A stretch of 64,000 nt of DNA from Bdellovibrio sp047344985 (GCF_047344985.1 NZ_CP178861.1:2604001-2668000); one strand, 5' to 3'; shown: positions 7,131-16,954, numbered from the stretch's first letter. Numbers and translations are program-made. The notes: generated by a model from the letters alone, not told the origin.

Positions 7131-10100
7131 ATGAGACTTCGTAATTTATTTGCTCTTAGCATCTTTGTACTTCTCAGCCTCGTCACCGGCTCATGGACCT
7201 GGGCGGCCTGCAGTTCGCCGACGGGAAACACCGGCACCATGGATTATTTTACGGCAGAAAATGTTTTTAAGTATTGTGACGGAACCTCCTGGGTTCCAAT
7301 GAAGTACGGTGGCATCTCGCTGCTTAATAAACTCACGGACCCTTCCCCTTATGCTATCGCCAGTGCTGGCGTCGTTGCGGTGAAAGGCAATTATGCTTAT
7401 GTGATTGACCCAGCCGGTTCTTTGCTGGTTCTTGATATTACCACTCTGAGCAATCCCACTCCTGTTACTAAAATCTCTGATTCATTTTTCAATTCTACAT
7501 CGGCCCTTTTGGTCTCAGGAAGTTATTTAATCGGTGTTAGAAATGGCACCGTTTATATCGTTGATATCACAACTCCTACTGCTCCTGTGATTTCAGGTTC
7601 AGTCACAAATTCGAATCTGAGCAACGCCTCTTCGCTTGCTGTGAGCGGGAATTACGCCTACGCATACACATCCTTAACCAACCCGGGTCGTCTTGTTGTT
7701 ATCGATATCTCAAATAAATCGGCTCCCGTTCAAACGGGCTTTGTCAGTTCACCATCTATCGCCAATGGAACCGCCGTCGCAGCTTCCGGAGGTTATGTCT
7801 ATATCAGTGTCGGAGCCTCATCAATCACTGTAATTGATGCGACAACACCCTCTTCACCTGCGATCATTGGCAGCATCAGTGACTCGCGCATGTCCACTAT
7901 TAAAGCCATGGCTATTTCGGGAAACTATATTTATGTTGTTTCCACGACCGGAGGCACAGGGACTTTCAGCGTTATTGATATCACAACAAAATCAAATCCC
8001 ACTTTGGTCTCGGCTGTCACTGGCGCTAACTATGGAGATTTTTACGGCGTCAACAGTTTATGGGTTAATGGCAGCCTTGCGTATGTCGCTTTAAATCCCG
8101 GAAGCAATTCCGGCGGATATTTGCAAACTGTCGATATCAGCAACCCTCTTTCACCCAAAGCGATTTTTTCTTACCGAATCATTGGCGCAGGGACCTATGG
8201 CGCGAAGTACGTGAGCGGTGACGGTAACAAATTGTTTGTCGTGGATTCCAACTCAATGCTTTTAACATTTGATCTTTCGTTAAAGCCGACACTTTACAAA
8301 ACAGGCGAAGGTTATCTTCGCGATAAGTCTGGTATTGGCTATGGCTACATTGCAACCACGGGATCTGCCACTGCCGTCATTGATTTCGACGAAACAATTT
8401 ACTGGTTCGACACCAGCACGCCTGCAACCTTAAACTATATTTCTCAATTCAGTCTTCCGGGTTACACGAACCGATTTGCTACGGGCGTTGCGATGAAGGG
8501 AAACTTCGTTTACTCAGGCAACTCCAATACCAGCCGTTTGAGTGTTGTCGACTTTACAAACCCTTCGAACCCCATTTTGATTTCCGGCGTATCCGATCCC
8601 AACTACAACGGCATGGGCAGTATGGAAGTTTCGGGGAATTATTTATATATTGCGCGAACCGGTGGTCTTGCAGTGGTGGATGTCTCAACACCTTCAACTC
8701 CCACTTACGTGACAAAGATTACGACGGCTTTTGCGTCCGCAGGCTCACGGCTTAAAGTTGTCGGCAGTAAAGTCTATGTGACTTCCAACGGAGGAGATCT
8801 TGCGATCTTTGATATTACAACACCGACGGCTCCCAGTCTTTTAGGGAAAGTCACGGACACTACCAATTTAAATGGAGCCAAAGGACTTGATGTTCAAGGA
8901 AGCTACGCCTACGTCGCTGCGATGAATTGCAAATGTTTGACGGTTGTTGACGTGAGCAACTCAGCAAGTCCTTCCATCGTGAACGCCTTCACCAGCAATA
9001 CCTATTACGATGTGATTGAAGATGTCATCGTCAACGGAAGTTACCTTTATACTTATTCGTACACGAAAGGTCTTGCGACGGTCGATATCACAACACCGAC
9101 AAGCCCAACACCGACGAGCGCGATTGGCGGCGGAGGTTATGTTTTAGTCCGCAACGGGAACACTCTTTATGCCGGCGGTACGGGATCAGTAAAAGCATTT
9201 AATATTACGACAGCATCCACTCCCTCAACGACATCGGACGTGGATCCCGAAGGAAAACTTGAGGGAATTGCTGGTATCGCCTCAGTGGGAAATTATGCTT
9301 ACAGCGTGGCTGCGACGACGGGAATTTTCACGGTCATGGATGTGACTGATAAAACAAATCCTGTCGTAATAGGCTCTGTCAAAAACACAACACGATTTAA
9401 CGGCGCCACCAACCTCACAGTTTCCGGTAACTATGCTTACGTGGTTTCACCTTCAAATCTGACCATCGTGGACATTTCAACTCCGAGTGCGCCTTCGGTT
9501 GTAGGTTTTTTAAGCGATGCTACAAATCTTCCCACGCCTAAAGATGTTTACGTCTCTGGAAATTATGCTTACGTCGCTGCCAGCAACCGTCTGACTGTCG
9601 TGAACATCACAAATAAAGCAGCACCGACTTACTCAACAAATCTTTCCCATGCTTTAATCTCCGACTGTCGTCAGATTGTCGTCTCAGGAAGTTATGCTTA
9701 TCTGCCTTGTTCAACGAGCACGTCGTTGGTGATCGTTTCATTGGCGACACCAGGCTCACCTTCTGTGACCGGCACATTTCAGGATGCCACAAATTTAGTA
9801 AGTGCCCGCACTGTTGTTGTATCTGGAGGCTATGCTCTTGTGGGAGCGTCCAATTCTAACGGTGGCGCCATTGTTAACATCAGCACGCCTTCAGCACCCA
9901 GTTTTGTAAAAACGATGCCACTTTCCAACATCGTTTTTATGGTGCAAAAAAATTCAATGATCTTTTTTCAAAGTAGTACTTACGGTTTTGGACAAATGGG
10001 GATCTCCGATCCTGCAAATCCGAAAGTGATCAGCTCAGGGTATTCAAGCTCCATGAATATCAGTTCGCCTTCACAATTGGCGATTTCTGGAAATTACCTC

Positions 10101-11324
10101 TATCGAGCTGCCCCGACAAACACGATGGAAATCTGGAGTATTGCCGACTCCAAAGTGGCCCTCTATGAAGAAGCCAGTGCTAACTTCACGAATATTTTTG
10201 GCACCGGCTACAAAATCAAAGTTGTGGGGACAACGGCCTACGTCACTTCCAAGTTCGGACAAAGATTAACGGCCGTGGATATTTCCAATATTGATTCCCC
10301 GACGATTTTGGGAAGCCTTGCAGATCCGAAATTTGATTCGCCGACAGGGATAGAGATTTCAGGAAACTACGCTTACATCAGTGGCGCGGGATACGGTTAC
10401 GTCATGACGGTTGTTGATATCTCCGATCCTGCCAATATGAAATCCTTGGCATACTATTCAAACTACACTTACCTCGCCTTAGGGGAAAATCTTGTCATTT
10501 CAGGAAATTATATTTTCGCGACAACCCGATCGAATGGGCGTGTGACCTCTTTTGATATTTCAAATCCGATAGCACCGTCTCTCAAAAGTTCGGTCAATGT
10601 GACCAGCCCCTATGACCTCGTAAAAAACGGCAATTATCTTTATGCCTGCTCGTCTTCTGGAGTCGCTATTATCGATGCTTCAAATACATTGAGCATGTCA
10701 CTTGTGACGACCTTCATAGATAACGCTGTCACCAACTGCCGCTCGCTGGCTCTTGACGGAAACTATCTTTATGCTTCAGGGACTACGAACAAAACGTTCG
10801 CGGTGATAGATGTCAGCACGCCCACCTCGCCGGTGCTTTTAGGAAGTATTTCCGATGCAACGAATTTGTCGGTGGTTGAGGATATTAAAATTTCTGGTAA
10901 CTATGCTTATTTCGCAACTGGATCAAGCCGCATCGGTATGATCGATATCACAACAAAAACAGCGCCGGTTATGTCGGAAGTTTTAAATTCCTCATCAGAT
11001 GTCGGCGGCGCTTATGAATTATTTGTTTCTGGCAATCGCGTTCTTGCCCCTAATTTCTCGGGTTCGGGACTGTCCACTTATAAGGCAGCGCCTTCTGTCA
11101 ACGTCGGAAGCTGTACAACCGGAGGAACGATCAACTACGACACCACTCAAAAAGTTTTAAGCTTCTGTAACGGCACAAACTTCAAAGCCATGGGACCAGT
11201 TCCTGGAGCTGGCGGCGCTGGCTGCTCTTCACCCACTGCCACAGCGGGAGCCTTGGAGTATTTCACCGCCACCAATAAGTTTAAATACTGCGACGGAACA
11301 AACTGGGTGACGGTCGGCAATTAA
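7131..11324 (+). CDS. Giant exported LVIVD-repeat protein
   Basis: A 1397-residue protein with a signal peptide (RNLFALSIFVLLSLV, cleavage near WAA, residue 26). Residues 60-1330 are many repeats of about 40 to 50 residues, of the form SGNYAYV...LTVVDISTPSAPSVVG...DATNL. These are LVIVD repeats, expected to fold as beta-propeller blades; the number suggests several propellers in a row. A short Cys module, C-SSPTG..G..-YFTA.N.FKYCDGT.W, caps both the N-terminus (residues 27-57) and the C-terminus (last 33 residues). A diverged copy (SFCNGTNF) precedes the last one. No membrane anchor is visible. The gene lies between two MAT fibres, 2 bases after the first, and so is probably a surface or fibre-associated adhesion/binding protein. 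Ligand unknown. Confidence 0.8.
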   Translation: MRLRNLFALSIFVLLSLVTGSWTWAACSSPTGNTGTMDYFTAENVFKYCDGTSWVPMKYGGISLLNKLTDPSPYAIASAGVVAVKGNYAYVIDPAGSLLVLDITTLSNPTPVTKISDSFFNSTSALLVSGSYLIGVRNGTVYIVDITTPTAPVISGSVTNSNLSNASSLAVSGNYAYAYTSLTNPGRLVVIDISNKSAPVQTGFVSSPSIANGTAVAASGGYVYISVGASSITVIDATTPSSPAIIGSISDSRMSTIKAMAISGNYIYVVSTTGGTGTFSVIDITTKSNPTLVSAVTGANYGDFYGVNSLWVNGSLAYVALNPGSNSGGYLQTVDISNPLSPKAIFSYRIIGAGTYGAKYVSGDGNKLFVVDSNSMLLTFDLSLKPTLYKTGEGYLRDKSGIGYGYIATTGSATAVIDFDETIYWFDTSTPATLNYISQFSLPGYTNRFATGVAMKGNFVYSGNSNTSRLSVVDFTNPSNPILISGVSDPNYNGMGSMEVSGNYLYIARTGGLAVVDVSTPSTPTYVTKITTAFASAGSRLKVVGSKVYVTSNGGDLAIFDITTPTAPSLLGKVTDTTNLNGAKGLDVQGSYAYVAAMNCKCLTVVDVSNSASPSIVNAFTSNTYYDVIEDVIVNGSYLYTYSYTKGLATVDITTPTSPTPTSAIGGGGYVLVRNGNTLYAGGTGSVKAFNITTASTPSTTSDVDPEGKLEGIAGIASVGNYAYSVAATTGIFTVMDVTDKTNPVVIGSVKNTTRFNGATNLTVSGNYAYVVSPSNLTIVDISTPSAPSVVGFLSDATNLPTPKDVYVSGNYAYVAASNRLTVVNITNKAAPTYSTNLSHALISDCRQIVVSGSYAYLPCSTSTSLVIVSLATPGSPSVTGTFQDATNLVSARTVVVSGGYALVGASNSNGGAIVNISTPSAPSFVKTMPLSNIVFMVQKNSMIFFQSSTYGFGQMGISDPANPKVISSGYSSSMNISSPSQLAISGNYLYRAAPTNTMEIWSIADSKVALYEEASANFTNIFGTGYKIKVVGTTAYVTSKFGQRLTAVDISNIDSPTILGSLADPKFDSPTGIEISGNYAYISGAGYGYVMTVVDISDPANMKSLAYYSNYTYLALGENLVISGNYIFATTRSNGRVTSFDISNPIAPSLKSSVNVTSPYDLVKNGNYLYACSSSGVAIIDASNTLSMSLVTTFIDNAVTNCRSLALDGNYLYASGTTNKTFAVIDVSTPTSPVLLGSISDATNLSVVEDIKISGNYAYFATGSSRIGMIDITTKTAPVMSEVLNSSSDVGGAYELFVSGNRVLAPNFSGSGLSTYKAAPSVNVGSCTTGGTINYDTTQKVLSFCNGTNFKAMGPVPGAGGAGCSSPTATAGALEYFTATNKFKYCDGTNWVTVGN

Positions 11325-11356
11325 GATTTATCTCAATTTGAAGCAAAATAAAAACT

Positions 11357-11383
11357 CACATTTGTTTGCAATTATGCCGATAA
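11357..11383 (+). promoter_or_regulatory. FliA-type -10 element in front of MAT fibre 2
   Basis: GCCGATAA at 11376-11383 is a perfect sigma-28 -10 element. The -35 at the right distance (CACATTTG) matches only 4/8. The predicted start of transcription falls on or next to the ATG at 11391, suggesting a leaderless transcript, possibly in addition to read-through from the LVIVD gene. Confidence 0.45.
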
Positions 11384-11390
11384 GATGTTC

Positions 11391-14300
11391 ATGGACACAC
11401 TCAGGAACGTTTTTGTATTTGCGGTGCCCGTAATCTTTTTCTTCGCCTTGCCGGCAAAAGCTTCTCCTTTGAGTTTAAGTTACCAAGGGCGAATATTAAA
11501 ATCCGACGGCACGCCACTGCAGTTTAATAATGTCAGCTTTCTTTTTGAAATTACTTCCGCAGATGGAAATTGCGTTTTGTATCGCGAGCAAAAAGATGCC
11601 GTGAACATGCAAAATTCAAACGGCGTTTTTGACGTTCCCATTGGTTTGGGCACACGTTTGTTCCCTTTGGGACCTGTGTTTTCACTTTCTGATATCTTCG
11701 TTAATGGTGTCACTCACTCTTGTGCGGGCAGCGGAACGTGGATTGCTTCTAACTCCGCCGAGCGCCAACTCAAAGTTCAGTTTCATGATGGTTCTGGTTG
11801 GAATGTGATCTCTCCGGCCAATATAATTCGTTCAGTTCCCTTTTCTTACACAGCTTATTCTGCGCAGAAAATTGCTGATAAATCTCTAAATGATCTTCTG
11901 CTAAAAACGTCGGCTCCCGCGGCGGCTTGTTCAGCAGGCCAAGTCATTACTTGGGATGGAACAAGTTTCACATGCGTCACCGATGCTGGCGGTTCTGGAG
12001 TGGTGTCTGATGTGCTAGCAGGAACAGGTGTTGTTGTGACTGGCACAGCAACAAAAACGGTAGGACTCGCAAATACTTCTGTCAGCGCCGGAAGTTATGG
12101 TTCTGCCACACAGGTCCCGACATTTTCTGTCGATGCTCAAGGTCGTTTGACATCCGCTTCTTCCGTGACGATTTCAGGAGTCGTTCCGGGAGGAAGTGCT
12201 GGCGGAGATCTTTCCGGTTCTTATCCAAATCCCACTGTTAGTAAAATTGCCGGAAAAAATCTGGTGGTCTCTTCTCTGACAGCGGGAAATATTCTTAAAT
12301 ATGACGGAACAGATTGGGTGAACACCATTCCTTCTTCTGCAGATTTATCAGACGCCGGTTCTCTTTTAAAATCTTCGCAAATGCCAGCGACTTGTGCCGT
12401 AAATCAAACACTCAGCTTTGTTTCACCAACGGGAACATGGACGTGTTCGACAATTGGATTAAACTGGTCCCAAATCACCAGCGGAAAACCCACGACTCTT
12501 TCTGGCTATGGAATCACAGATAAACTTGTTAGCAATGCAGGCGCTGGCGCTACCTCAGATGTCGTGTCACTGCAATCTGGTGCAAACACCTCAAAACCTG
12601 CTGCGGGTACTGCAGGCCGAATTTATTTTGCGACAGATACAAAAGAAATTTATCGTGATGATGGCACTTCGTGGATTCGCCTAGCGACAGAGTCAGGAAC
12701 AAGTACAGCTACGATCAACAGTGTTATTGCCGGAACTGGGTTAAGTGGCGGCGGATCTTCAGGAGCGGTGACACTGAACCTTGCCAATACAGCCGTTACT
12801 GCTGGCACTTATGGTTCCGCGACACAAGTAGGAACTTTCACTGTGGATGTTCAAGGTCGGTTGACAGCGGCTTCCAATGTCACGATCTCTGGCGTCGCAC
12901 CCGCAGGTTCTGCTGGGGGCGATCTTAGCGGGAGTTATCCAAATCCTGTTGTTCAAAAAATTCAAGGGACTGCCGTGTCGTCGTCTTCTCCAGGCGGAGT
13001 GGGACAGGTGCTTCGATATCAAACAGGACAATGGACTCCTGCGTTTTTAGGAATTGCCGACATTCGATCTACGATCACGCCTTTTGGTGGTGCTTTTGCG
13101 AGTGCATCGTGCTCTGCTTCGGAATCTCTTTATTATCAATCCGCTTCGGATAGTTTTAAATGTCAAAGTATCAACATCGACGCAGCCCAAATCACGAGCG
13201 GCGTGATTGATCCCGCTCGTCTGCCAGCGAGTGCGACTTTGTGGCAAGACGACGGCAGTGGAAAAATTTATTACAACACTGGCAATGTCGGTATTGGAAC
13301 AACCTCCCCCGGATATTTGCTCGATGTGGCCGGGAACGCCAACGCTCAAAAAATCTGTATTGCCGGGGATTGCCGCTCATCATGGCCCGCAGCCGGAAGT
13401 GCTTCGACGACACCTCTTGCCACCCGTCTTGAAGCCAGTGATATTGCTGCTGGTGGATATGCGGCGGCAACAGATTTAACTCCCGATTTAAATGCGACAA
13501 CTCTCAATACCTTGGGAGGAGCCAACCTTGCGGCAAATCGCGTGGATATTCCTTCAGACGGTGTCTATCTTCTTGAAGCTCGTGCGAATTTCTGCCCGCA
13601 AACAACCCACTATTCGGCTATAAAACTCTATCAAAATGGAACTCTTATTCAGTTCGCTGTTTCACCCACAGCTGCCGGTTGCCAAACGACGACCTCCACC
13701 ATAACCAAAAGCTTAACTGTCGGTGATAAAATCACCATGACACTTTTTGATTCACAAAATGGTCCGACAATGGGCATTCAAAGAATTGCTTTGACCGTTA
13801 TTAAATTGAACTCCGCTGGTACAACAATTTTAGCTGATGCTGATGGCAACACCAAAGTGGAAGTTGAACGTTCTGTGAATGATGACACTCTTCGTTTCGT
13901 CACAGCGGGAACAGATCGCGTGACTGTCACAAGCGCAGGCAACGTCGGTATCGGCACAACGACACCGGCTGCGGCATTAGATGTTAACGGCGGCGTGAAG
14001 CTGGGAACAACGAGTACGTGTGACGCTTCCGTTGAAGGAACCATGCGCTACAATACGACGAAAAAAGCGATGGAGTTTTGTAACGGCACCGAATGGAATT
14101 TAATAAATCCCCCGCAGCCGGTCGTTTTTCATCGCATGATGAATGCAAAATGGATTTGCGATAACGGAACTCACTCATTAACGCCCACCTACACGTCGGA
14201 CCGATGCACCTACACTGTGGTAACCGACAATCAAAGATTGTTGCAAATTCCTCTTACAACGGCAGGTCAGCTTTCAACGAGTGGAAGTTACCATGTTAAA

Positions 14301-14702
14301 ATTCGCTACCATCAAGCCATGTTGACGGCGGATAATGATATCGCCATCGGACTTGCCGACGGCACCAACGCTGTGATTTTCACTCGCAATGATGCTGCCA
14401 ATAACACCTTAGGCTCTTGGGCTGTTGCCGCCGACGCCGCTTCTTACAACTTTACGGGCACGGCCTTCGGCAACATTCCGACAACGGGTTCTAATTGGGA
14501 AAACCTTAATCTTCATTTCGTGATCAAAAACGGCAGCACTTGGGCCAGCGGGAGCGTTGACGCCAATGTCGAACCCGCTCGAGGGTTTGCAGGTACAGCT
14601 TTGAACATGAATAATGCCTTAAAGCTTGTCCTCTGGGGTAATAATGCCGCCGAACAATACGGCATCTATTCTATTGAGGTCACGATCACGCGCGATCAGT
14701 AA
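11391..14702 (+). CDS. MAT-type fibre protein 2 with C1q-like and lectin-like domains
   Basis: About 1103 residues. I chose ATG 11391 over ATG 11385 because it gives a clean signal peptide (MDTLRNVFVFAVPVIFFFALPAKA) and fits a leaderless start after the -10 at 11376. Residues 25-165 are the MAT anchor domain (LSYQGRILKSDG, SFLFEITSADG, SVPFSYTAYSAQKI). Tail-fibre repeats follow (SVSAGSYGSATQVPTFSVDA; GSAGGDLSGSYPNP twice). Residues 720-805 look like a C1q/TNF-type jelly roll (GVYLLEARANFC ... KLYQNGTL ... LTVGDKITMTLFD). The CNGT.W module comes near 878-905, and the last 190 residues resemble a concanavalin/galectin-like sandwich. The varied tip is expected to bind prey or host surface sugars; this is inference. 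The predicted domain boundaries are approximate. Confidence 0.8.
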   Translation: MDTLRNVFVFAVPVIFFFALPAKASPLSLSYQGRILKSDGTPLQFNNVSFLFEITSADGNCVLYREQKDAVNMQNSNGVFDVPIGLGTRLFPLGPVFSLSDIFVNGVTHSCAGSGTWIASNSAERQLKVQFHDGSGWNVISPANIIRSVPFSYTAYSAQKIADKSLNDLLLKTSAPAAACSAGQVITWDGTSFTCVTDAGGSGVVSDVLAGTGVVVTGTATKTVGLANTSVSAGSYGSATQVPTFSVDAQGRLTSASSVTISGVVPGGSAGGDLSGSYPNPTVSKIAGKNLVVSSLTAGNILKYDGTDWVNTIPSSADLSDAGSLLKSSQMPATCAVNQTLSFVSPTGTWTCSTIGLNWSQITSGKPTTLSGYGITDKLVSNAGAGATSDVVSLQSGANTSKPAAGTAGRIYFATDTKEIYRDDGTSWIRLATESGTSTATINSVIAGTGLSGGGSSGAVTLNLANTAVTAGTYGSATQVGTFTVDVQGRLTAASNVTISGVAPAGSAGGDLSGSYPNPVVQKIQGTAVSSSSPGGVGQVLRYQTGQWTPAFLGIADIRSTITPFGGAFASASCSASESLYYQSASDSFKCQSINIDAAQITSGVIDPARLPASATLWQDDGSGKIYYNTGNVGIGTTSPGYLLDVAGNANAQKICIAGDCRSSWPAAGSASTTPLATRLEASDIAAGGYAAATDLTPDLNATTLNTLGGANLAANRVDIPSDGVYLLEARANFCPQTTHYSAIKLYQNGTLIQFAVSPTAAGCQTTTSTITKSLTVGDKITMTLFDSQNGPTMGIQRIALTVIKLNSAGTTILADADGNTKVEVERSVNDDTLRFVTAGTDRVTVTSAGNVGIGTTTPAAALDVNGGVKLGTTSTCDASVEGTMRYNTTKKAMEFCNGTEWNLINPPQPVVFHRMMNAKWICDNGTHSLTPTYTSDRCTYTVVTDNQRLLQIPLTTAGQLSTSGSYHVKIRYHQAMLTADNDIAIGLADGTNAVIFTRNDAANNTLGSWAVAADAASYNFTGTAFGNIPTTGSNWENLNLHFVIKNGSTWASGSVDANVEPARGFAGTALNMNNALKLVLWGNNAAEQYGIYSIEVTITRDQ

Positions 14703-14786
14703 AAGACCGAGACCTTGGTCTCAGAGCGCTTTTCGCAGGGAGTCTCTAGACTCGACAAGGTTTGCGGGAGTTTCTATTCTAAAAAA

Positions 14787-15572
14787 ATGAATCTTCACTC
14801 TCTTAAAAAGCTCGTTCTGGCTTCCGCCCTTTTGTGGTCCGCACCTTCGTGGTCTTTGCATATTATGTTAGATCCAGGACATGGCGGAGTTGATACCGGA
14901 GCTGTTCACGGCGCTGCGAGAGAGGCTGATTTAGTTTTAAAAGTCGCGCAACGGCTGAAAGCTCTTTTAGAAAAAGACGAACAGTTCAAAGTGACTTTGA
15001 CCCGCGCGCAAGATCGCAACATCAGTCTTCCCGCCCGCGTGAAAATGGCTGAAGACGCGAAGGTGGATTTGTTTGTGAGTCTTCATGCAAACGCGGCTTC
15101 CGATCAACGCGCCAAAGGTGTTGAGTTCTTTTTTCAAAATAATTTACCGCCAGATGAAGAGAGCTTGTTTTTAGCAAGCCAAGAAAATCAGATGATTCTG
15201 AATAGCAAAGAGCTTCACGATATTTCTGGTGGCGACGAACTTTCAAAAAAAGGTGACATTGCAGCGATCGTAGAAGACCTGCACCGTCAAAATCGCATGG
15301 CGAGCAGTCTTCGTCTGACACAGACTTTGACACACGTGTGGAATAATGATGCAAACGCGTCGCAAGCCACCATCAAACAAGCTCCGTTTTATGTGATTTC
15401 AAAAACAAGTATGCCTTCCGTTTTAATTGAGATTGGTTTCCTCACAAATCCGCGCGAGGCCAAAAAGCTTCTCACGACGGACTATCAAGCAGATCTTGCT
15501 CAAAAAATCTACAGCGCTTTGCTCTCGTACAAAGAAAAGATGGACAATCACACGGCAAAAACCTTAAATTAG
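14787..15572 (+). CDS. N-acetylmuramoyl-L-alanine amidase (Amidase_3), exported
   Basis: A zinc amidase that cuts the bond between MurNAc and the stem peptide of peptidoglycan, acting in the periplasm. The 261-residue protein starts with a signal peptide (MNLHSLKKLVLASALLWSAPSWS) and is then almost entirely the Amidase_3 domain. It has the zinc ligand His in DPGHGG, Glu in READLVLK, the second His in SLHANA and the catalytic Glu in IEIGFLTN. All four key residues are present. No regulatory helix insert of AmiC type and no LysM or AMIN domain are seen. ATG 14787 is preferred over a TTG at 14715 because only the ATG gives a signal peptide at the N-terminus. The gene follows MAT fibre 2 by 84 bases and precedes rph. 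Confidence 0.85.
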   Translation: MNLHSLKKLVLASALLWSAPSWSLHIMLDPGHGGVDTGAVHGAAREADLVLKVAQRLKALLEKDEQFKVTLTRAQDRNISLPARVKMAEDAKVDLFVSLHANAASDQRAKGVEFFFQNNLPPDEESLFLASQENQMILNSKELHDISGGDELSKKGDIAAIVEDLHRQNRMASSLRLTQTLTHVWNNDANASQATIKQAPFYVISKTSMPSVLIEIGFLTNPREAKKLLTTDYQADLAQKIYSALLSYKEKMDNHTAKTLN

Positions 15573-15573
15573 C

Positions 15574-15591
15574 CCTTGTCTTTACAAGGAG
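15574..15591 (+). promoter_or_regulatory. Hairpin covering the rph ribosome binding site
   Basis: CCTTGT (15574-15579) pairs perfectly with ACAAGG (15584-15589) around a CTTT loop. The second arm contains most of the AAGGAG SD of rph, whose ATG is at 15598. It could lower rph translation unless opened by translation of the upstream amidase gene. Confidence 0.4.
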
Positions 15592-15597
15592 CTTTCT

Positions 15598-16329
15598 ATG
15601 CGCGCTGACGGGCGTCTTTTCGATCAATTACGACAAATTAAAATCACTCCTCACGTCTCTGAATACGCCGAAGGTTCTTGCATCGTTGAATTTGGAAAAA
15701 CAAAAGTTCTTTGCACGGCGACTTACGAACCAAAAGCACCCCAATGGCTTGCGGGCACAGGTTCTGGCTGGGTGACGGCTGAATACGGCATGCTTCCCCG
15801 CTCAACACACACTCGCATTAAACGTGAAAAATCCATGACAGGCGGTCGCACTCAAGAAATCTCAAGATTGATTGGCCGTTCTTTGCGTGCGGCGATTGAT
15901 TTAAAACTTCTTGGTGAAAGACAAATCATCGTGGACTGTGACGTTTTAAATGCCGACGGTGGCACTCGCACAGCGTCTGTCACGGGCGGCTTTGTTGCTT
16001 TGGCTCTTGCTTGTAAAAAATTATCAGACTTAAGTGAAATCAAAAAATTCCCGCTTGTGAATTATGTCTCTGCCATCAGTGTCGGTCTTCACAACGACAA
16101 CATCTTGCTTGATTTAAACTACGATGAAGATTCTGCGATCGGCACAGACATGAATTTTGTGATGACCGACAAAGGACACTTCGTTGAAGTCCAAGGAACT
16201 GCAGAGCACGTGCCTTTCACTCGCGATCAGCTTTTCAAAATGATGGACGTTGCTGAAAAAGGCTGTCGTGAACTTTTCATTCACCAAGCCTCTATCGTAG
16301 GCGAAATTTATAGAATTGCCGGGAAGTAA
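15598..16329 (+). CDS. rph: Ribonuclease PH
   Basis: A phosphate-dependent 3'-5' exoribonuclease that trims the 3' ends of tRNA precursors. The 243 residues match the usual family length of about 240. Seen in the sequence: the N-terminal RADGR start; TEYG/R-type core VTAEYGMLPRSTHTR; GGRTQEISRLIGRSLRAA, which carries phosphate-binding arginines; and the second half, DCDVLNADGGTRTASVTGG, diagnostic of RNase PH. ATG follows AAGGAG by six bases. rdgB starts two bases after the stop; rph-rdgB is a common gene pair, so translation is probably coupled. Nothing appears truncated. Confidence 0.95.
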   Translation: MRADGRLFDQLRQIKITPHVSEYAEGSCIVEFGKTKVLCTATYEPKAPQWLAGTGSGWVTAEYGMLPRSTHTRIKREKSMTGGRTQEISRLIGRSLRAAIDLKLLGERQIIVDCDVLNADGGTRTASVTGGFVALALACKKLSDLSEIKKFPLVNYVSAISVGLHNDNILLDLNYDEDSAIGTDMNFVMTDKGHFVEVQGTAEHVPFTRDQLFKMMDVAEKGCRELFIHQASIVGEIYRIAGK

Positions 16330-16331
16330 AA

Positions 16332-16925
16332 ATGGAACTTTGGATTGCGACTGGAAACAAAGGAAAATTAGCGGAGTACAAACTTCTTTTGCGTGAGCTT
16401 CCGGATTTGAAGGTGTTCTCTCAAGGAGATATTCCGTCGTTCACTCCCCGTCCTGAAGACGGAAAAACTTTTGAAGACAACGCTCGCATTAAAGCGAAAA
16501 CCTTGCGTGCGGTGAAAAACAACGTGTGGGTTTTAGGTGAAGACTCGGGCCTTGTTGTTGAAGGTCTCAATGGTCTTCCTGGAGTTCACTCGGCTCGTTA
16601 TGCGGGACCGAAGGCTTCTGACAGTGAAAACGTCGCAAAACTTTTAAAGATGATGGCTTTAAAACCAATGCCTAATCGCAATGCAAAATTCGTTTGTTCA
16701 ACAGTGGTTTACACTCCGACAGGTGAAGAGTGGGTGTTCACAGGAGAAATGAAGGGCACGATTGCCACTAAGCCAGCAGGTCTTCTTGGCTTTGGTTATG
16801 ACCCCGTTTTTATCCCGGATGGACAAACTCAGTCGCTGGCAGAATTGGGCCCTGGCCACAAAAATCTGCACTCGCACCGCTCTCAGGCATTGAAAGCGTT
16901 CTTAGAGAAGCTCAATAGCCTCTAA
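16332..16925 (+). CDS. rdgB: dITP/XTP pyrophosphatase (Ham1/RdgB family)
   Basis: Removes non-canonical purine nucleotides (ITP, dITP, XTP) by hydrolysis to the monophosphate and pyrophosphate, preventing their entry into nucleic acids. It has 197 residues, the normal length. Visible motifs are the N-terminal WIATGNKGKLAEY nucleotide-binding loop, ARIKAKTL, GEDSGLVVEGLNGLPGVHSARYAG (metal-binding acidic pair), GFGYDPVFIPDG and the C-terminal SHRSQALK. All are typical of the family. It is coupled to rph (two-base gap) and followed by a clear intrinsic terminator at 16955. Confidence 0.95.
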   Translation: MELWIATGNKGKLAEYKLLLRELPDLKVFSQGDIPSFTPRPEDGKTFEDNARIKAKTLRAVKNNVWVLGEDSGLVVEGLNGLPGVHSARYAGPKASDSENVAKLLKMMALKPMPNRNAKFVCSTVVYTPTGEEWVFTGEMKGTIATKPAGLLGFGYDPVFIPDGQTQSLAELGPGHKNLHSHRSQALKAFLEKLNSL

Positions 16926-16954
16926 CTAGCCGAAATCCCCCTGAAAAATATGCA

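Noticed and set aside
7131..11324. Repetitive DNA that might suggest a CRISPR or satellite array
   Set aside because: Repeats are in frame, vary at codon level and encode LVIVD motifs; no regular spacer structure.
14709..14722. Inverted repeat GAGACC-TT-GGTCTC after MAT fibre 2
   Set aside because: Six-bp stem without a T run; too weak to call a terminator.
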